DNA from: Streptomyces sp. CHD11
GTDB taxonomy: Bacteria; Actinomycetota; Actinomycetes; Streptomycetales; Streptomycetaceae
Length of the DNA: 64,000 nucleotides
Assembly: GCF_018638295.1 (NCBI RefSeq)
Contig: NZ_JABTTS010000011.1
Location: 62,001 to 126,000, forward strand
Direction: 5' to 3'
The notes below the pieces were generated by a model that saw only the letters and a program-made list of their open reading frames with translations, had not been told where the DNA came from and searched no databases. This document shows positions 17,384 through 24,105 of the stretch, one piece after another. The position numbers were made by a program, and so were the translations under genes. Position 1 is the stretch's first letter. Each line of letters begins with the position of its first letter.

Positions 17384-17610
17384 CGCCGTCCCCCGCCACC
17401 ACGCCCCGCGCCCGCCGCACGCGGGCCCCCGCCCCGCACCCGACGCGGACCCTCCCCGACGCGGCCCGGCGAGCGGAGAGCGACGCCCGCACCGAGCCCG
17501 TACGGCCGGCCGTCAGCCGGTGTGCGGGCGCCCGCGCGCGGTGCCGCGGCCATCGCCGCCGGCGTGCCCCGGGCGGCGGCCCGCACCCCGGAAGGGAGGA
17601 CGCCTCATGA
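17380..17610 (+). CDS. Small Arg/Pro/Ala-rich frame inside the glycosyltransferase operon
   Basis: 76 residues, very rich in arginine, proline and alanine, with no recognisable domain. What argues for it is position. Its ATG overlaps the stop of the GT9 gene (ATGA), its stop overlaps the ATG of the following GT2 gene (ATGA), and the frame is open across the whole 230-base gap. Third positions are mostly G/C, but in DNA this rich that is weak evidence, and the amino-acid make-up resembles translated non-coding sequence. If translated it would be strongly basic and probably unfolded. It may serve only to carry ribosomes across to the next gene. Confidence 0.35.
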   Translation: MTPSPATTPRARRTRAPAPHPTRTLPDAARRAESDARTEPVRPAVSRCAGARARCRGHRRRRAPGGGPHPGREDAS

Positions 17611-18476
17611 CGGCCCAACGCCCCCTCGGCGTCGTCATCGCCACCCGGGACCGCCGTGACCGGCTCGCCGTCACTCTGCGGCACCTGCTCGAGCTGCCCG
17701 AGCGGCCGGAGATCCTCGTCGCCGACAACGCCTCGGCCGACGGCACCCGAGCCATGGTCACCCGCGACTTCCCCGGGGTCCGGCTGCTGGCCCTCCCGGT
17801 GAATCACGGTGCCCTCGCCCGCAACCACGGGGCCCGCGCCCTCACCACCCCGTACGTGGCGTTCAGCGACGACGACTCCTGGTGGGCACCGGGCGCTCTC
17901 GGCCGGGCGGCCGAACTGTTCGACGCGCACCCCCGGCTCGGACTGATCGCCGCCCGTACGCTCGTCGGTCCGGCCGCGGACCCCGACCCGCTCAACGACG
18001 TCCTCGCCGGTTCCCCGCTCGGCCCGGCCCCCGATCTCCCGGGCACCCAGGTGCTCGGCTTCCTCGCCTGCGGCGCCGTCGTCCGCCGCAGCGCGTACCT
18101 CCAGGCCGGCGGATTCCACCGGCTGCTCTTCTTCGGCGGTGAGGAGACCCTGCTCGCCTACGACCTCGCCGCGCGCGGCTGGGGCGTCAGCCACTGTCCG
18201 GAAGTCGTCGCCCACCACCATCCCGCCCCCGCGGCCCGCTCCGGCCGCCCGGCGCTCCAGCACCGCAACGCCCTCCTCACGGCATGGCTGCGCCGACCCG
18301 TCCCGTACGCCCTCGCCCGCACCCGGGCCCTCGCCGCCCAGGCGCGCCGCGACCACCACGCACGGCGCGCCCTGCGCGAGGCCCTCGTCCGGCTGCCGGC
18401 GGCCCTGCACGACCGCAGGCCCCTGCCCCCGCGGGTCGAAAGGGCCGCCCGCCTCCTGGAGGGGAGGAGCGCATGA
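17607..18476 (+). CDS. Family 2 glycosyltransferase (first of a tandem pair)
   Basis: 289 residues, single GT-A domain. The N-terminal nucleotide-sugar motif is LGVVIATRDRRDRLAVTLRH. The conserved acidic residue sits in ILVADNASADGT. The metal-binding segment is TPYVAFSDDDSWWAPGAL near 85-102. The acceptor loop is GGFHRLLFFGGEETLLAYDL near 170-190. The last 80 residues are helical and basic. It is about as long as, and shares a clear motif series with, the next gene, including the unusual SDDDSWW/CDDDSWW. The two therefore look like a tandem duplicate that has diverged. Ribosome site GGGAGGA eight bases upstream of the ATG. Donor and acceptor unknown. Confidence 0.86.
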   Translation: MTAQRPLGVVIATRDRRDRLAVTLRHLLELPERPEILVADNASADGTRAMVTRDFPGVRLLALPVNHGALARNHGARALTTPYVAFSDDDSWWAPGALGRAAELFDAHPRLGLIAARTLVGPAADPDPLNDVLAGSPLGPAPDLPGTQVLGFLACGAVVRRSAYLQAGGFHRLLFFGGEETLLAYDLAARGWGVSHCPEVVAHHHPAPAARSGRPALQHRNALLTAWLRRPVPYALARTRALAAQARRDHHARRALREALVRLPAALHDRRPLPPRVERAARLLEGRSA

Positions 18477-19369
18477 CCGACCCGCGCACCACCGTCGTCG
18501 TCATCACCCACAACCGGCGTCCCGAACTGCTGCGTACCCTCGGCCACCTCGCCGGACTCCCGGAGAAGCCGCGGGTGATCGTCACCGACAACGGCTCCAC
18601 CGACGGCACCGCCGAAGCCGTCGCCCGCCACCACCCCGGCATCCGGCTGCTGTGCCCAGGGCGCAACCTCGGCGCCGTCGGCCGCAATCTGGCCGTACGC
18701 GAGGTCCGTACGCCCTACGTCGCGTTCTGCGACGACGACTCCTGGTGGTCGCCCGGATCGCTGGCCGGCGCCGCCGACCTGCTGGACCGGCACCCGGAGG
18801 TCGGTTCGGTCACGGCGCGGATCATCGTCGAACCCGACGGCACCGACGACCCGATCGTCCGCGAACTGCGCGAGTCACCGGTGCCCGGTCCGCGCTGGCT
18901 GCCCGGCCCTGCCCTGGGATCGTTCCTGGCGGCCGCGACCGTCCTGCGCACCGACGCCTTCCGTGCCGCGGGCGGCTTCCATCCGCGGCTCTGGCTCGGC
19001 GGTGAGGAAGAACTTCTGGCCGCCGACCTGGCGGCCGACGGCTGGTGGCTCACCTACGCCGACCACCTGACGATCCACCACCAGGCCTCGACCGCACGGG
19101 ACCCGACCCTGCGCCGCAGGCACGGCATCCGCAACACGCTGTGGTTCACCTGGCTGCGCCGCCCGGCCGGTCCCGCACTGCGGCGCACCCTGAACCTGGC
19201 GCGCACGGTCCCGCGCGACACCACCTCCCTGCTCGCCTTCGCCGAGGCGGCGGCCGCCCTGCCCTGGGTACTGCGCGAACGCCGCGTCCTCCCCCGCGAG
19301 GTGGAGTCCCGGCTGCGGCTGCTGGAACCCTCCCAGCGCGGCTCCACGGCCCGCCGCTACACCGGCTGA
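18473..19369 (+). CDS. Family 2 glycosyltransferase (second of the tandem pair)
   Basis: 298 residues, GT-A fold. It starts TTVVVITHNRRPELLRTLGH, followed by VIVTDNGSTDGTAEAV. The metal-binding segment is TPYVAFCDDDSWWSPGSL near 80-97. The acceptor loop is GGFHPRLWLGGEEELLAADL near 160-180. Layout, length and motifs follow the upstream gene closely, with conserved substitutions throughout. It overlaps that gene by four bases (ATGA) behind GGGGAGGAGC. It is the last gene of the operon; a strong hairpin follows 24 bases after the stop. The pair may add the same sugar in two successive positions or differ in donor. Confidence 0.86.
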   Translation: MTDPRTTVVVITHNRRPELLRTLGHLAGLPEKPRVIVTDNGSTDGTAEAVARHHPGIRLLCPGRNLGAVGRNLAVREVRTPYVAFCDDDSWWSPGSLAGAADLLDRHPEVGSVTARIIVEPDGTDDPIVRELRESPVPGPRWLPGPALGSFLAAATVLRTDAFRAAGGFHPRLWLGGEEELLAADLAADGWWLTYADHLTIHHQASTARDPTLRRRHGIRNTLWFTWLRRPAGPALRRTLNLARTVPRDTTSLLAFAEAAAALPWVLRERRVLPREVESRLRLLEPSQRGSTARRYTG

Positions 19370-19392
19370 GCCGGGACACCAGGAGACGTGCG

Positions 19393-19430
19393 CCGGGGCC
19401 CGCCCACCGTCGTCGCTGAGCGGGCCCCGG
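19393..19430 (+). terminator. Strong terminator hairpin after the glycosyltransferase operon
   Basis: Perfect eleven-base arms CCGGGGCCCGC and GCGGGCCCCGG around a 16-base loop. It closes the operon and also faces the convergent small gene, so it is probably bidirectional. Confidence 0.8.
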
Positions 19431-19454
19431 CCTGCGGGTGGGTGCTCCGGGCGC

Positions 19455-19655
19455 TCAGTCGGCACCACCCGGGCGCTCGCCCTTCGGTCCGCGTCCGCGT
19501 TCGGTGCGCGGACCGCGGCTGCGCCGTCCTTCGCCCTCCCGCGGCTCCTCGCCGGCGGCCGCGCCGGCGTCCTGGTCGGAGACTCCGGATCCCTCCGCGT
19601 CCTTGCGGGAACGGGCCCGGCGGGTGTCGTACTTCCTGCTTCCGGGTTCGGGCAC
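19455..19655 (-). CDS. Small charged hypothetical protein
   Basis: 66 residues, almost entirely Arg, Glu, Gly, Pro, Asp and Ser, so intrinsically disordered. The opening VPEPGSRKYDTRRARSRK is the only part with a defined look. The GTG start is chosen because AGGAGG lies nine bases upstream; the frame continues open beyond it but without a better site. It follows the DUF3040 gene on the same strand and could be co-transcribed. Similar short basic/acidic proteins exist in Streptomyces, but I cannot name a family. Confidence 0.5.
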   Translation of the reverse strand: MPEPGSRKYDTRRARSRKDAEGSGVSDQDAGAAAGEEPREGEGRRSRGPRTERGRGPKGERPGGAD

Positions 19656-19705
19656 GACGATCACCTCCTGCGGCCGGGTCCCCGCGGCCCCGTGCCGGCG
19701 AACGC

Positions 19706-20026
19706 TCAGCCGCCGGACCACCGGCACAGCAGCCGGAACGCCGCGAAGAGGGTGAGCGGCCAGACGACGGCGAACGGCCAGATCGCCCACGGCGCCGAGG
19801 TGACGATGCCCGTCACCATCAGCGTGACGGAGACCGCGAGGAGGGCGGCCACCGTCCACCCGCGCGGGCGGCAGGACGCGATACGCGCCGGCAGGCGCCG
19901 CGCGCCGGGACCCCCGCGGACCCTGAACGTGCGCAGCCGCCGGTCCAGCCGGCGGTCGCGGCGCAGGCTCCGCTCGATCTCGTCGAGGATGTGCTGTTCG
20001 TGTTCGGGGAGCCGACCGAGGGACAC
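19706..20026 (-). CDS. DUF3040 small membrane protein
   Basis: 106 residues. The N-terminus LPEHEQHILDEIERSLRRD is the DUF3040 signature. A basic arginine-rich linker follows, then two membrane helices (about residues 57-75 and 78-98) with a short loop, ending in LLCRWSGG. DUF3040 proteins are common, small, two-helix membrane proteins of actinobacteria with no established role. It lies downstream of the pyruvyltransferase-like gene on the same strand, about 70 bases away, and upstream of the small charged protein, so the three may be one transcript. Confidence 0.8.
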   Translation of the reverse strand: MSLGRLPEHEQHILDEIERSLRRDRRLDRRLRTFRVRGGPGARRLPARIASCRPRGWTVAALLAVSVTLMVTGIVTSAPWAIWPFAVVWPLTLFAAFRLLCRWSGG

Positions 20027-20095
20027 CGTCTCTCCTTCAGGGACCGCGAGCGCCGGGACGACCGGGGGAGTCCGGGTGCCCGCGCGGACGCGCGG

Positions 20096-21025
20096 CTAAC
20101 CGGCGGCGGCGCGGGGTGCCAGCACGTCCATCAGCCGGTCCGCCCCGTCCGGTACCCGGCCGTCCCGGAACGCGTCGCGGACCTGTCGCGCGGCCACCCG
20201 GCCCGAGGTCAGACACCAGTCCCACCAGCGCTCCAGCCGGCGCTCGTCCAGCTGCCCGGCGGACAGCAGCGCGGGCCAGCCGCACGCGCGGGCCTGCGCG
20301 GTCACCTTGGCGCCGCCCGCCACCGGGTCCACCGCCAGCACCGGCGTGCCGACCCGCAGCGCCAGCACCAGCCCGTGCAGCCGGTCGGTGACGACGAGGT
20401 CGAGGCGGGCCAGCACGGACTGGACCTGCGCGGGGGTGGCGCTCAGATGCCAGTCACGCGTGTCCAGCCGCGTGTCCAGCTCCAGCCGCGCACAGTCCTT
20501 GCCGGCCAGCCAGCGCGTCACCCGGTCGGCGACCTCCCCGTGGCGCCGCTGCTCCCCGTACTCCTGCTGCCCGTGGGTGAGGATCACCCCGACCACGGGC
20601 CGGGCGGGCACGGTGGGGGCGCGGGCCGCGAGGTCCTCGGACGGCGCGCTGCCCGGGGCGTCCCGCGCCAGCACCCGGTGGAAGCCCGTCGTGGCCGCGT
20701 CGCCGGGGTCGATCACCGACGTTCCCACGGCGATCCGCACACAGTGCGCGAAACGCCGGTGCAGCTCCTCGATCTGCGGCCCGTGCAGGGGGCCGCACAC
20801 GAACACCAGATGGGTGTAGTCGGCGGGCCGGACCTGGTCGAGGTGCAGGGCGTCCGGCAGGAAGCCGGGGCTCCACGCGACGTCGTACGACGTCCCGGAC
20901 GCCCGCAGCACCTCCTCCACCCGGCGCAGCGCCAGCACGTCACCGGCGGTCGCCTCGCCGTCGCGGAAGCTGAACCACCCGGTCAGCAGGACCTTTCCCG
21001 GCCTCGCGCGCTCTCGATCGTTCAC
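20096..21025 (-). CDS. Polysaccharide pyruvyltransferase-family protein
   Basis: About 309 residues. The fold is recognised from the N-terminal KVLLTGWFSFRDGEATAGDV and the C-terminal core VVTDRLHGLVLALRVGTPVL (about residues 225-245). There the RLHG histidine and following residues match the pyruvyltransferase family's active region. Classic members transfer pyruvate from phosphoenolpyruvate to a sugar in surface polymers; others are glycosyltransferase-like. It lies next to the glycosyltransferase operon on the opposite strand, which fits a role in decorating the same glycan. I chose the GTG at 21025. A TTG at 21058 is also possible; neither has a strong ribosome site. Confidence 0.78.
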   Translation of the reverse strand: MNDRERARPGKVLLTGWFSFRDGEATAGDVLALRRVEEVLRASGTSYDVAWSPGFLPDALHLDQVRPADYTHLVFVCGPLHGPQIEELHRRFAHCVRIAVGTSVIDPGDAATTGFHRVLARDAPGSAPSEDLAARAPTVPARPVVGVILTHGQQEYGEQRRHGEVADRVTRWLAGKDCARLELDTRLDTRDWHLSATPAQVQSVLARLDLVVTDRLHGLVLALRVGTPVLAVDPVAGGAKVTAQARACGWPALLSAGQLDERRLERWWDWCLTSGRVAARQVRDAFRDGRVPDGADRLMDVLAPRAAAG

Positions 21026-21084
21026 CGGGCCCGAGTGCCCCGCTCCCGCGGAAGGCAATCGGCCCGGTCACATCGGTACGGGAC

Positions 21085-21255
21085 TCAGCGGGAAGTCCGC
21101 TCCTGCCGGGCACCGGGGTCGCCGGCCAGTCCCCGCCGGGCCTGGTCAAGGGTGCGCTCGGCCACCTCGCGCACTTCGGCCACGACGTCACCGCGTTCGC
21201 GCACCAGGCCGTCGTAGACCGGCAGATGATCCTTGGCGGGGGGATGGGATGTCAC
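21085..21255 (-). CDS. Small hypothetical protein
   Basis: 56 residues, acidic and basic residues alternating (VYDGLVRERGDVVAEVREVA), likely one long helix followed by a short basic tail. The GTG start has GGACAGGA about seven bases upstream. The protein has the even codon use of a real gene and sits between the pyruvyltransferase-like gene and the divergent winged-helix gene. No domain recognised. Confidence 0.5.
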   Translation of the reverse strand: MTSHPPAKDHLPVYDGLVRERGDVVAEVREVAERTLDQARRGLAGDPGARQERTSR

Positions 21256-21457
21256 GGAGTCCTGTCCTTCGGTGTGCGGGAAATCGTTCCGGGTGCCGCA
21301 GGACCGCCTTCCCACCGGGACGACGGGCACACGGGCCCGTAGAGAACAGCGCCGCCGGGCCGCCACGGCGTTACTCCCCGCACGGGATGTCCCGAATGTG
21401 CGCGGACGCCCGCGCCCCGTGCCGCCACAGCGGACAGAATCGGACCGCGAGCCCCGC

Positions 21458-21463
21458 TAGCGT
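21458..21463 (+). promoter_or_regulatory. -10 element TAGCGT for a leaderless transcript
   Basis: TAGCGT ends six bases before the ATG of the winged-helix gene. That places the expected transcription start at the A of the start codon. No ribosome site exists upstream of that ATG. A plausible -35 was not found, so this rests on spacing alone. Confidence 0.4.
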
Positions 21464-21469
21464 GCCGGT

Positions 21470-22591
21470 ATGACGAGGACGAAGCGGAGCGTCACCCCGC
21501 CGCCGGCCCCGGTGCTCGGCACCCGGGCACTCAACCGCGCCACGCTGGAGCGGCAGCTGCTGCTGCGCCGCTCACCGGTGTCCGCCGGGGAAGCCGTCGG
21601 ACACCTGCTCGGTCTCCAGGCGCAGAACGTCAAGCCGCCCTACTACGCGCTCGCCGCCCGCCTCGACGGCTTCACCCCGCAGGCGCTGTCCCGGCCGATG
21701 GCGGCCCGCGAGATGGTCCGCATCGTCACCATGCGCTCGACCATCCACACCCACACCGCCCGTGACTGCCTCACCCTGCGGCCCCTGGTGCAGCCCGCCC
21801 GCGACCGCGAGCTGAACCAGTTCCGGGGCGGGCTCACCGGCGTCGACCTGGACCGGCTCGCCGCACTCGCCCGGGAACTCGTCGAGGCCGAGCCGCGCAC
21901 CATGCGGCAGCTGCGCGAGGCCCTGCTGACCGAGTGGCCCGACGCCGACCCGCAGGCCCTCGCCGTCGCCGCCCGCTGCAGGCTGCCCCTGGTGCAGACC
22001 ACCCCGCGCGGGCTGTGGGGCCAGAGCGGACAGGTCGTGCTCACCACCGCCGAGCACTGGCTGGGCCGCCCCGCCGCACCGTCCCCCGCGACACCGGACA
22101 CCACGGTGCTGCGCTACCTCGCCGCCTTCGGACCGGCCTCCGTGAAGGACATGCAGACCTGGGCCGGACTGACCCGGCTGCGCGAGGCGTTCGAACGCCT
22201 GCGGCCCCGGCTCGTCACCTTCCGGGACGAGAGCGGCACCGAGCTCTTCGACCTCCCGGACGCACCCCGCCCCGGCCCGGACACCCCCGCCCCGCCCCGC
22301 TTCCTGCCCGAGTTCGACAACCTGCTGCTCTCCCACGCCGACCGCACCCGCGTCGTACCGCCCGAGTTCCGCGGGCGCAGCTGGAAGGGCAACGTCGCCT
22401 ACCGCGTGCTCCTCGTCGACGGATTCCTCGCGGGCCTGTGGCGGCTGGACGAACAGGCTCTGGTCATCGAACCGTTCGGGCAGCTGAGCGGGGACCGGTG
22501 GGACGAGGTCACCGAGGAGGGCGAGCGCATGCTCCGGGTGATGCACCCGGGCACGGCTTACGACATCCGCGCCGGGACGGTGCGCGGATGA
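21470..22591 (+). CDS. Winged-helix DNA-binding protein, HTH_42 (AlkZ-like) family
   Basis: 373 residues, the length of the HTH_42 family. The N-terminus LGTRALNRATLERQLLLRRS and GHLLGLQAQNVKPPYYALAA match the family's opening winged helix. The centre holds MVRIVTMRSTIHTHTARDCL, and the C-terminal part contains FLPEFDNLLLSHADRTRVVP and YRVLLVDGFLAGLW. Relatives include AlkZ/YcaQ DNA glycosylases that remove interstrand crosslinks or alkylated bases. The QxQ/QxD catalytic motif of those enzymes is seen here as LQAQN near residue 46, so glycosylase activity is possible but not shown. The gene seems leaderless and stands alone, convergent with the trypsin gene. Confidence 0.8.
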   Translation: MTRTKRSVTPPPAPVLGTRALNRATLERQLLLRRSPVSAGEAVGHLLGLQAQNVKPPYYALAARLDGFTPQALSRPMAAREMVRIVTMRSTIHTHTARDCLTLRPLVQPARDRELNQFRGGLTGVDLDRLAALARELVEAEPRTMRQLREALLTEWPDADPQALAVAARCRLPLVQTTPRGLWGQSGQVVLTTAEHWLGRPAAPSPATPDTTVLRYLAAFGPASVKDMQTWAGLTRLREAFERLRPRLVTFRDESGTELFDLPDAPRPGPDTPAPPRFLPEFDNLLLSHADRTRVVPPEFRGRSWKGNVAYRVLLVDGFLAGLWRLDEQALVIEPFGQLSGDRWDEVTEEGERMLRVMHPGTAYDIRAGTVRG

Positions 22592-22605
22592 GTCCGGGCA
22601 TGGAT

Positions 22606-22674
22606 AGGGGGCGCTGCGGGCTGCTCGTGGAAGCTCGCAACGCCCCCTGGCTTGCTGCCTGAGGGTTCCTCAGG
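22606..22674. terminator. Two hairpins between convergent genes
   Basis: The first has arms AGGGGGCG (22606-22613) and CGCCCCCT (22641-22648). The second has arms CCTGAGG and CCTCAGG around GTT (22658-22674). They lie between the winged-helix gene and the convergent protease gene and can serve both directions. Confidence 0.7.
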
Positions 22675-22689
22675 AACTCATGGGCCCGC

Positions 22690-23478
22690 TCATCCGCCGA
22701 CCTGGGCGGTCACCGCGTCGGAGAACGTGGTCAGCCGGGTGTAGACGCCCGGCCGGCCGGCCGCAGCGCAGCCGTCGCCCCAGGAGGTGATCCCTGCCAG
22801 ACGTCCGCCGATCAGCAGCGGTCCGCCGCTGTCGCCCTGGCAGGTGTCCACCCCGCCGGAGGAGTAGCCGGCGCACACCATGTCGCTCCGCACGAACCTG
22901 GTCCGGTACGAGTTCGTACAGCTCGGGTCGGAGACGGTCGGCACGGTCGCGGTGCGCAGCTGGCGCGAGGAGGTACCGCCGGAGGAGGTGGTGCCCCAGC
23001 CGAGCACGCGGGCGGTACTGCCGGCCGCGTACACCCCGGTGTCCGAGGAGGAGACGTACGGGGCCGTGGCGTACGGCATCGACGTCGACAGGGTCAGCAC
23101 CGCGACGTCGTCGCCCCGGGTGACGCTCCGGTAGCCGGGGTGGACCCAGATCCGGCTGACCCGGGCGACCGTGCCGTCCGTGCCGTCGAGATAGGTACGT
23201 CCGCCGACCACCCGCACGCTGCCCGTCGTCTCGCCGGTCATGCAGTGCGCGGCCGTGACCACCTTGGTGGGGGAGACCAGGGTGCCGCCGCAGAACTGGT
23301 CCTGCGAGGCGTCGGTGATCTGCATCATGAAGGGGTACGCGGACGTCGTGGTCGTCGTACCGCCGACGATCGGCTGCGGGGCCGCGACGGCGGAGGGAGC
23401 GGAGAGCAGCGCGGTCGCGGCCGCTGCGGCGGTCGCCGCGACGGCGGCGGCCCTTCTTGCGCGGGTGAGCCCTTTCAT
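22690..23478 (-). CDS. Secreted trypsin-like serine protease (S1 family)
   Basis: 262 residues. A signal peptide covers residues 1 to about 33 (MKGLTRARR, alanine-rich core, AVAAP). A short propeptide ends before IVGGTTTTTSAYPFMMQ, the mature N-terminus whose Ile inserts to activate the enzyme. The catalytic triad is His in VVTAAHC (about residue 75), Asp in DDVAVLTL (about 124) and Ser in CQGDSGGPLL (about 213). The six cysteines pair as in Streptomyces griseus trypsin. The aspartate in GVDTCQGD sets trypsin-like Lys/Arg preference. The start is supported by GAGGAG seven bases before the ATG; the frame upstream is open but not credible. It stands alone. Role is extracellular protein digestion or zymogen activation. 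Confidence 0.93.
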   Translation of the reverse strand: MKGLTRARRAAAVAATAAAAATALLSAPSAVAAPQPIVGGTTTTTSAYPFMMQITDASQDQFCGGTLVSPTKVVTAAHCMTGETTGSVRVVGGRTYLDGTDGTVARVSRIWVHPGYRSVTRGDDVAVLTLSTSMPYATAPYVSSSDTGVYAAGSTARVLGWGTTSSGGTSSRQLRTATVPTVSDPSCTNSYRTRFVRSDMVCAGYSSGGVDTCQGDSGGPLLIGGRLAGITSWGDGCAAAGRPGVYTRLTTFSDAVTAQVGG

Positions 23479-24089
23479 GGGTCTCCTCACGAGGTTGCCG
23501 GTGGGGGGTCGCACGGGTCGGAGGACGAGCCCGGGGGCTCCGGCCTCCGTGTGCCCGGCGAGCGGCACGACGTTCACGCTACGACCCCCACCCGCCCCTC
23601 CCAATGAGGGAACCCCCTAGGGCAGTTGGGCAGGGAAAACCCTCGGTCCCTGCGAACCGGGCCCTCGAGGGGACCGGGAGCCCGAGCCTGGCACGACGCC
23701 CCGGGGCAGAAGCCGCCACGGTCGCTCGGTGCGCAAGTGCAGTGCGGCAGCCGTGAGTTGTACCTCAAGGCGGAGCCCCGGCGGCCGAAACCCGCAGCAC
23801 ACCGACGCAGTTGATGGCCGACCCGCTGCGAAGGTCAGGGCGGCGGGCCGGCGGTCTGCGTCTGGCGCCGCTCTCCCGGATGCGCACCGCGGCGTGGAGG
23901 CCGGGTACGGGAGTCCGGTGCGGAGGCAGGGTGTCGAAGCCCGGTGCGGGGCCCGGCGTCGAGGTCCGGTGCCGGAGGCGCGTGAGGGAGCCCGGCTGGA
24001 GGCATGCCGGCGGAGTTGGACGGGGAGAGCCGGGCGGGGGTTCGGTGCCGGTGCCGGTGCGGGTGTTGTGTGGTGCGGCGGTGCGGTTG
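23479..24089. other. Gene-free stretch with degenerate repeats
   Basis: About 610 bases between two leftward genes. The right two thirds are repeat-like (see the repeat entry). The left part must hold the trypsin promoter. Open frames cross it in several phases, but none has a credible start, ribosome site or composition. I see no gene remnant. Confidence 0.5.
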
Positions 24090-24105
24090 CTATGTGGTGC
24101 GGCGG
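23911..24105. repeat. Degenerate ~25-base direct repeats
   Basis: Units beginning GAGTCCGGTGCGG (23911), GAAGCCCGGTGCGG (23936) and GAGGTCCGGTGCCGG (23961), with a weaker one near 23986, recur every 25 bases. A second pair, TGTGGTGCGGCGG at 24069 and 24093, recurs at 24 bases and runs into the last codons of the LuxR regulator. Confidence 0.6.
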
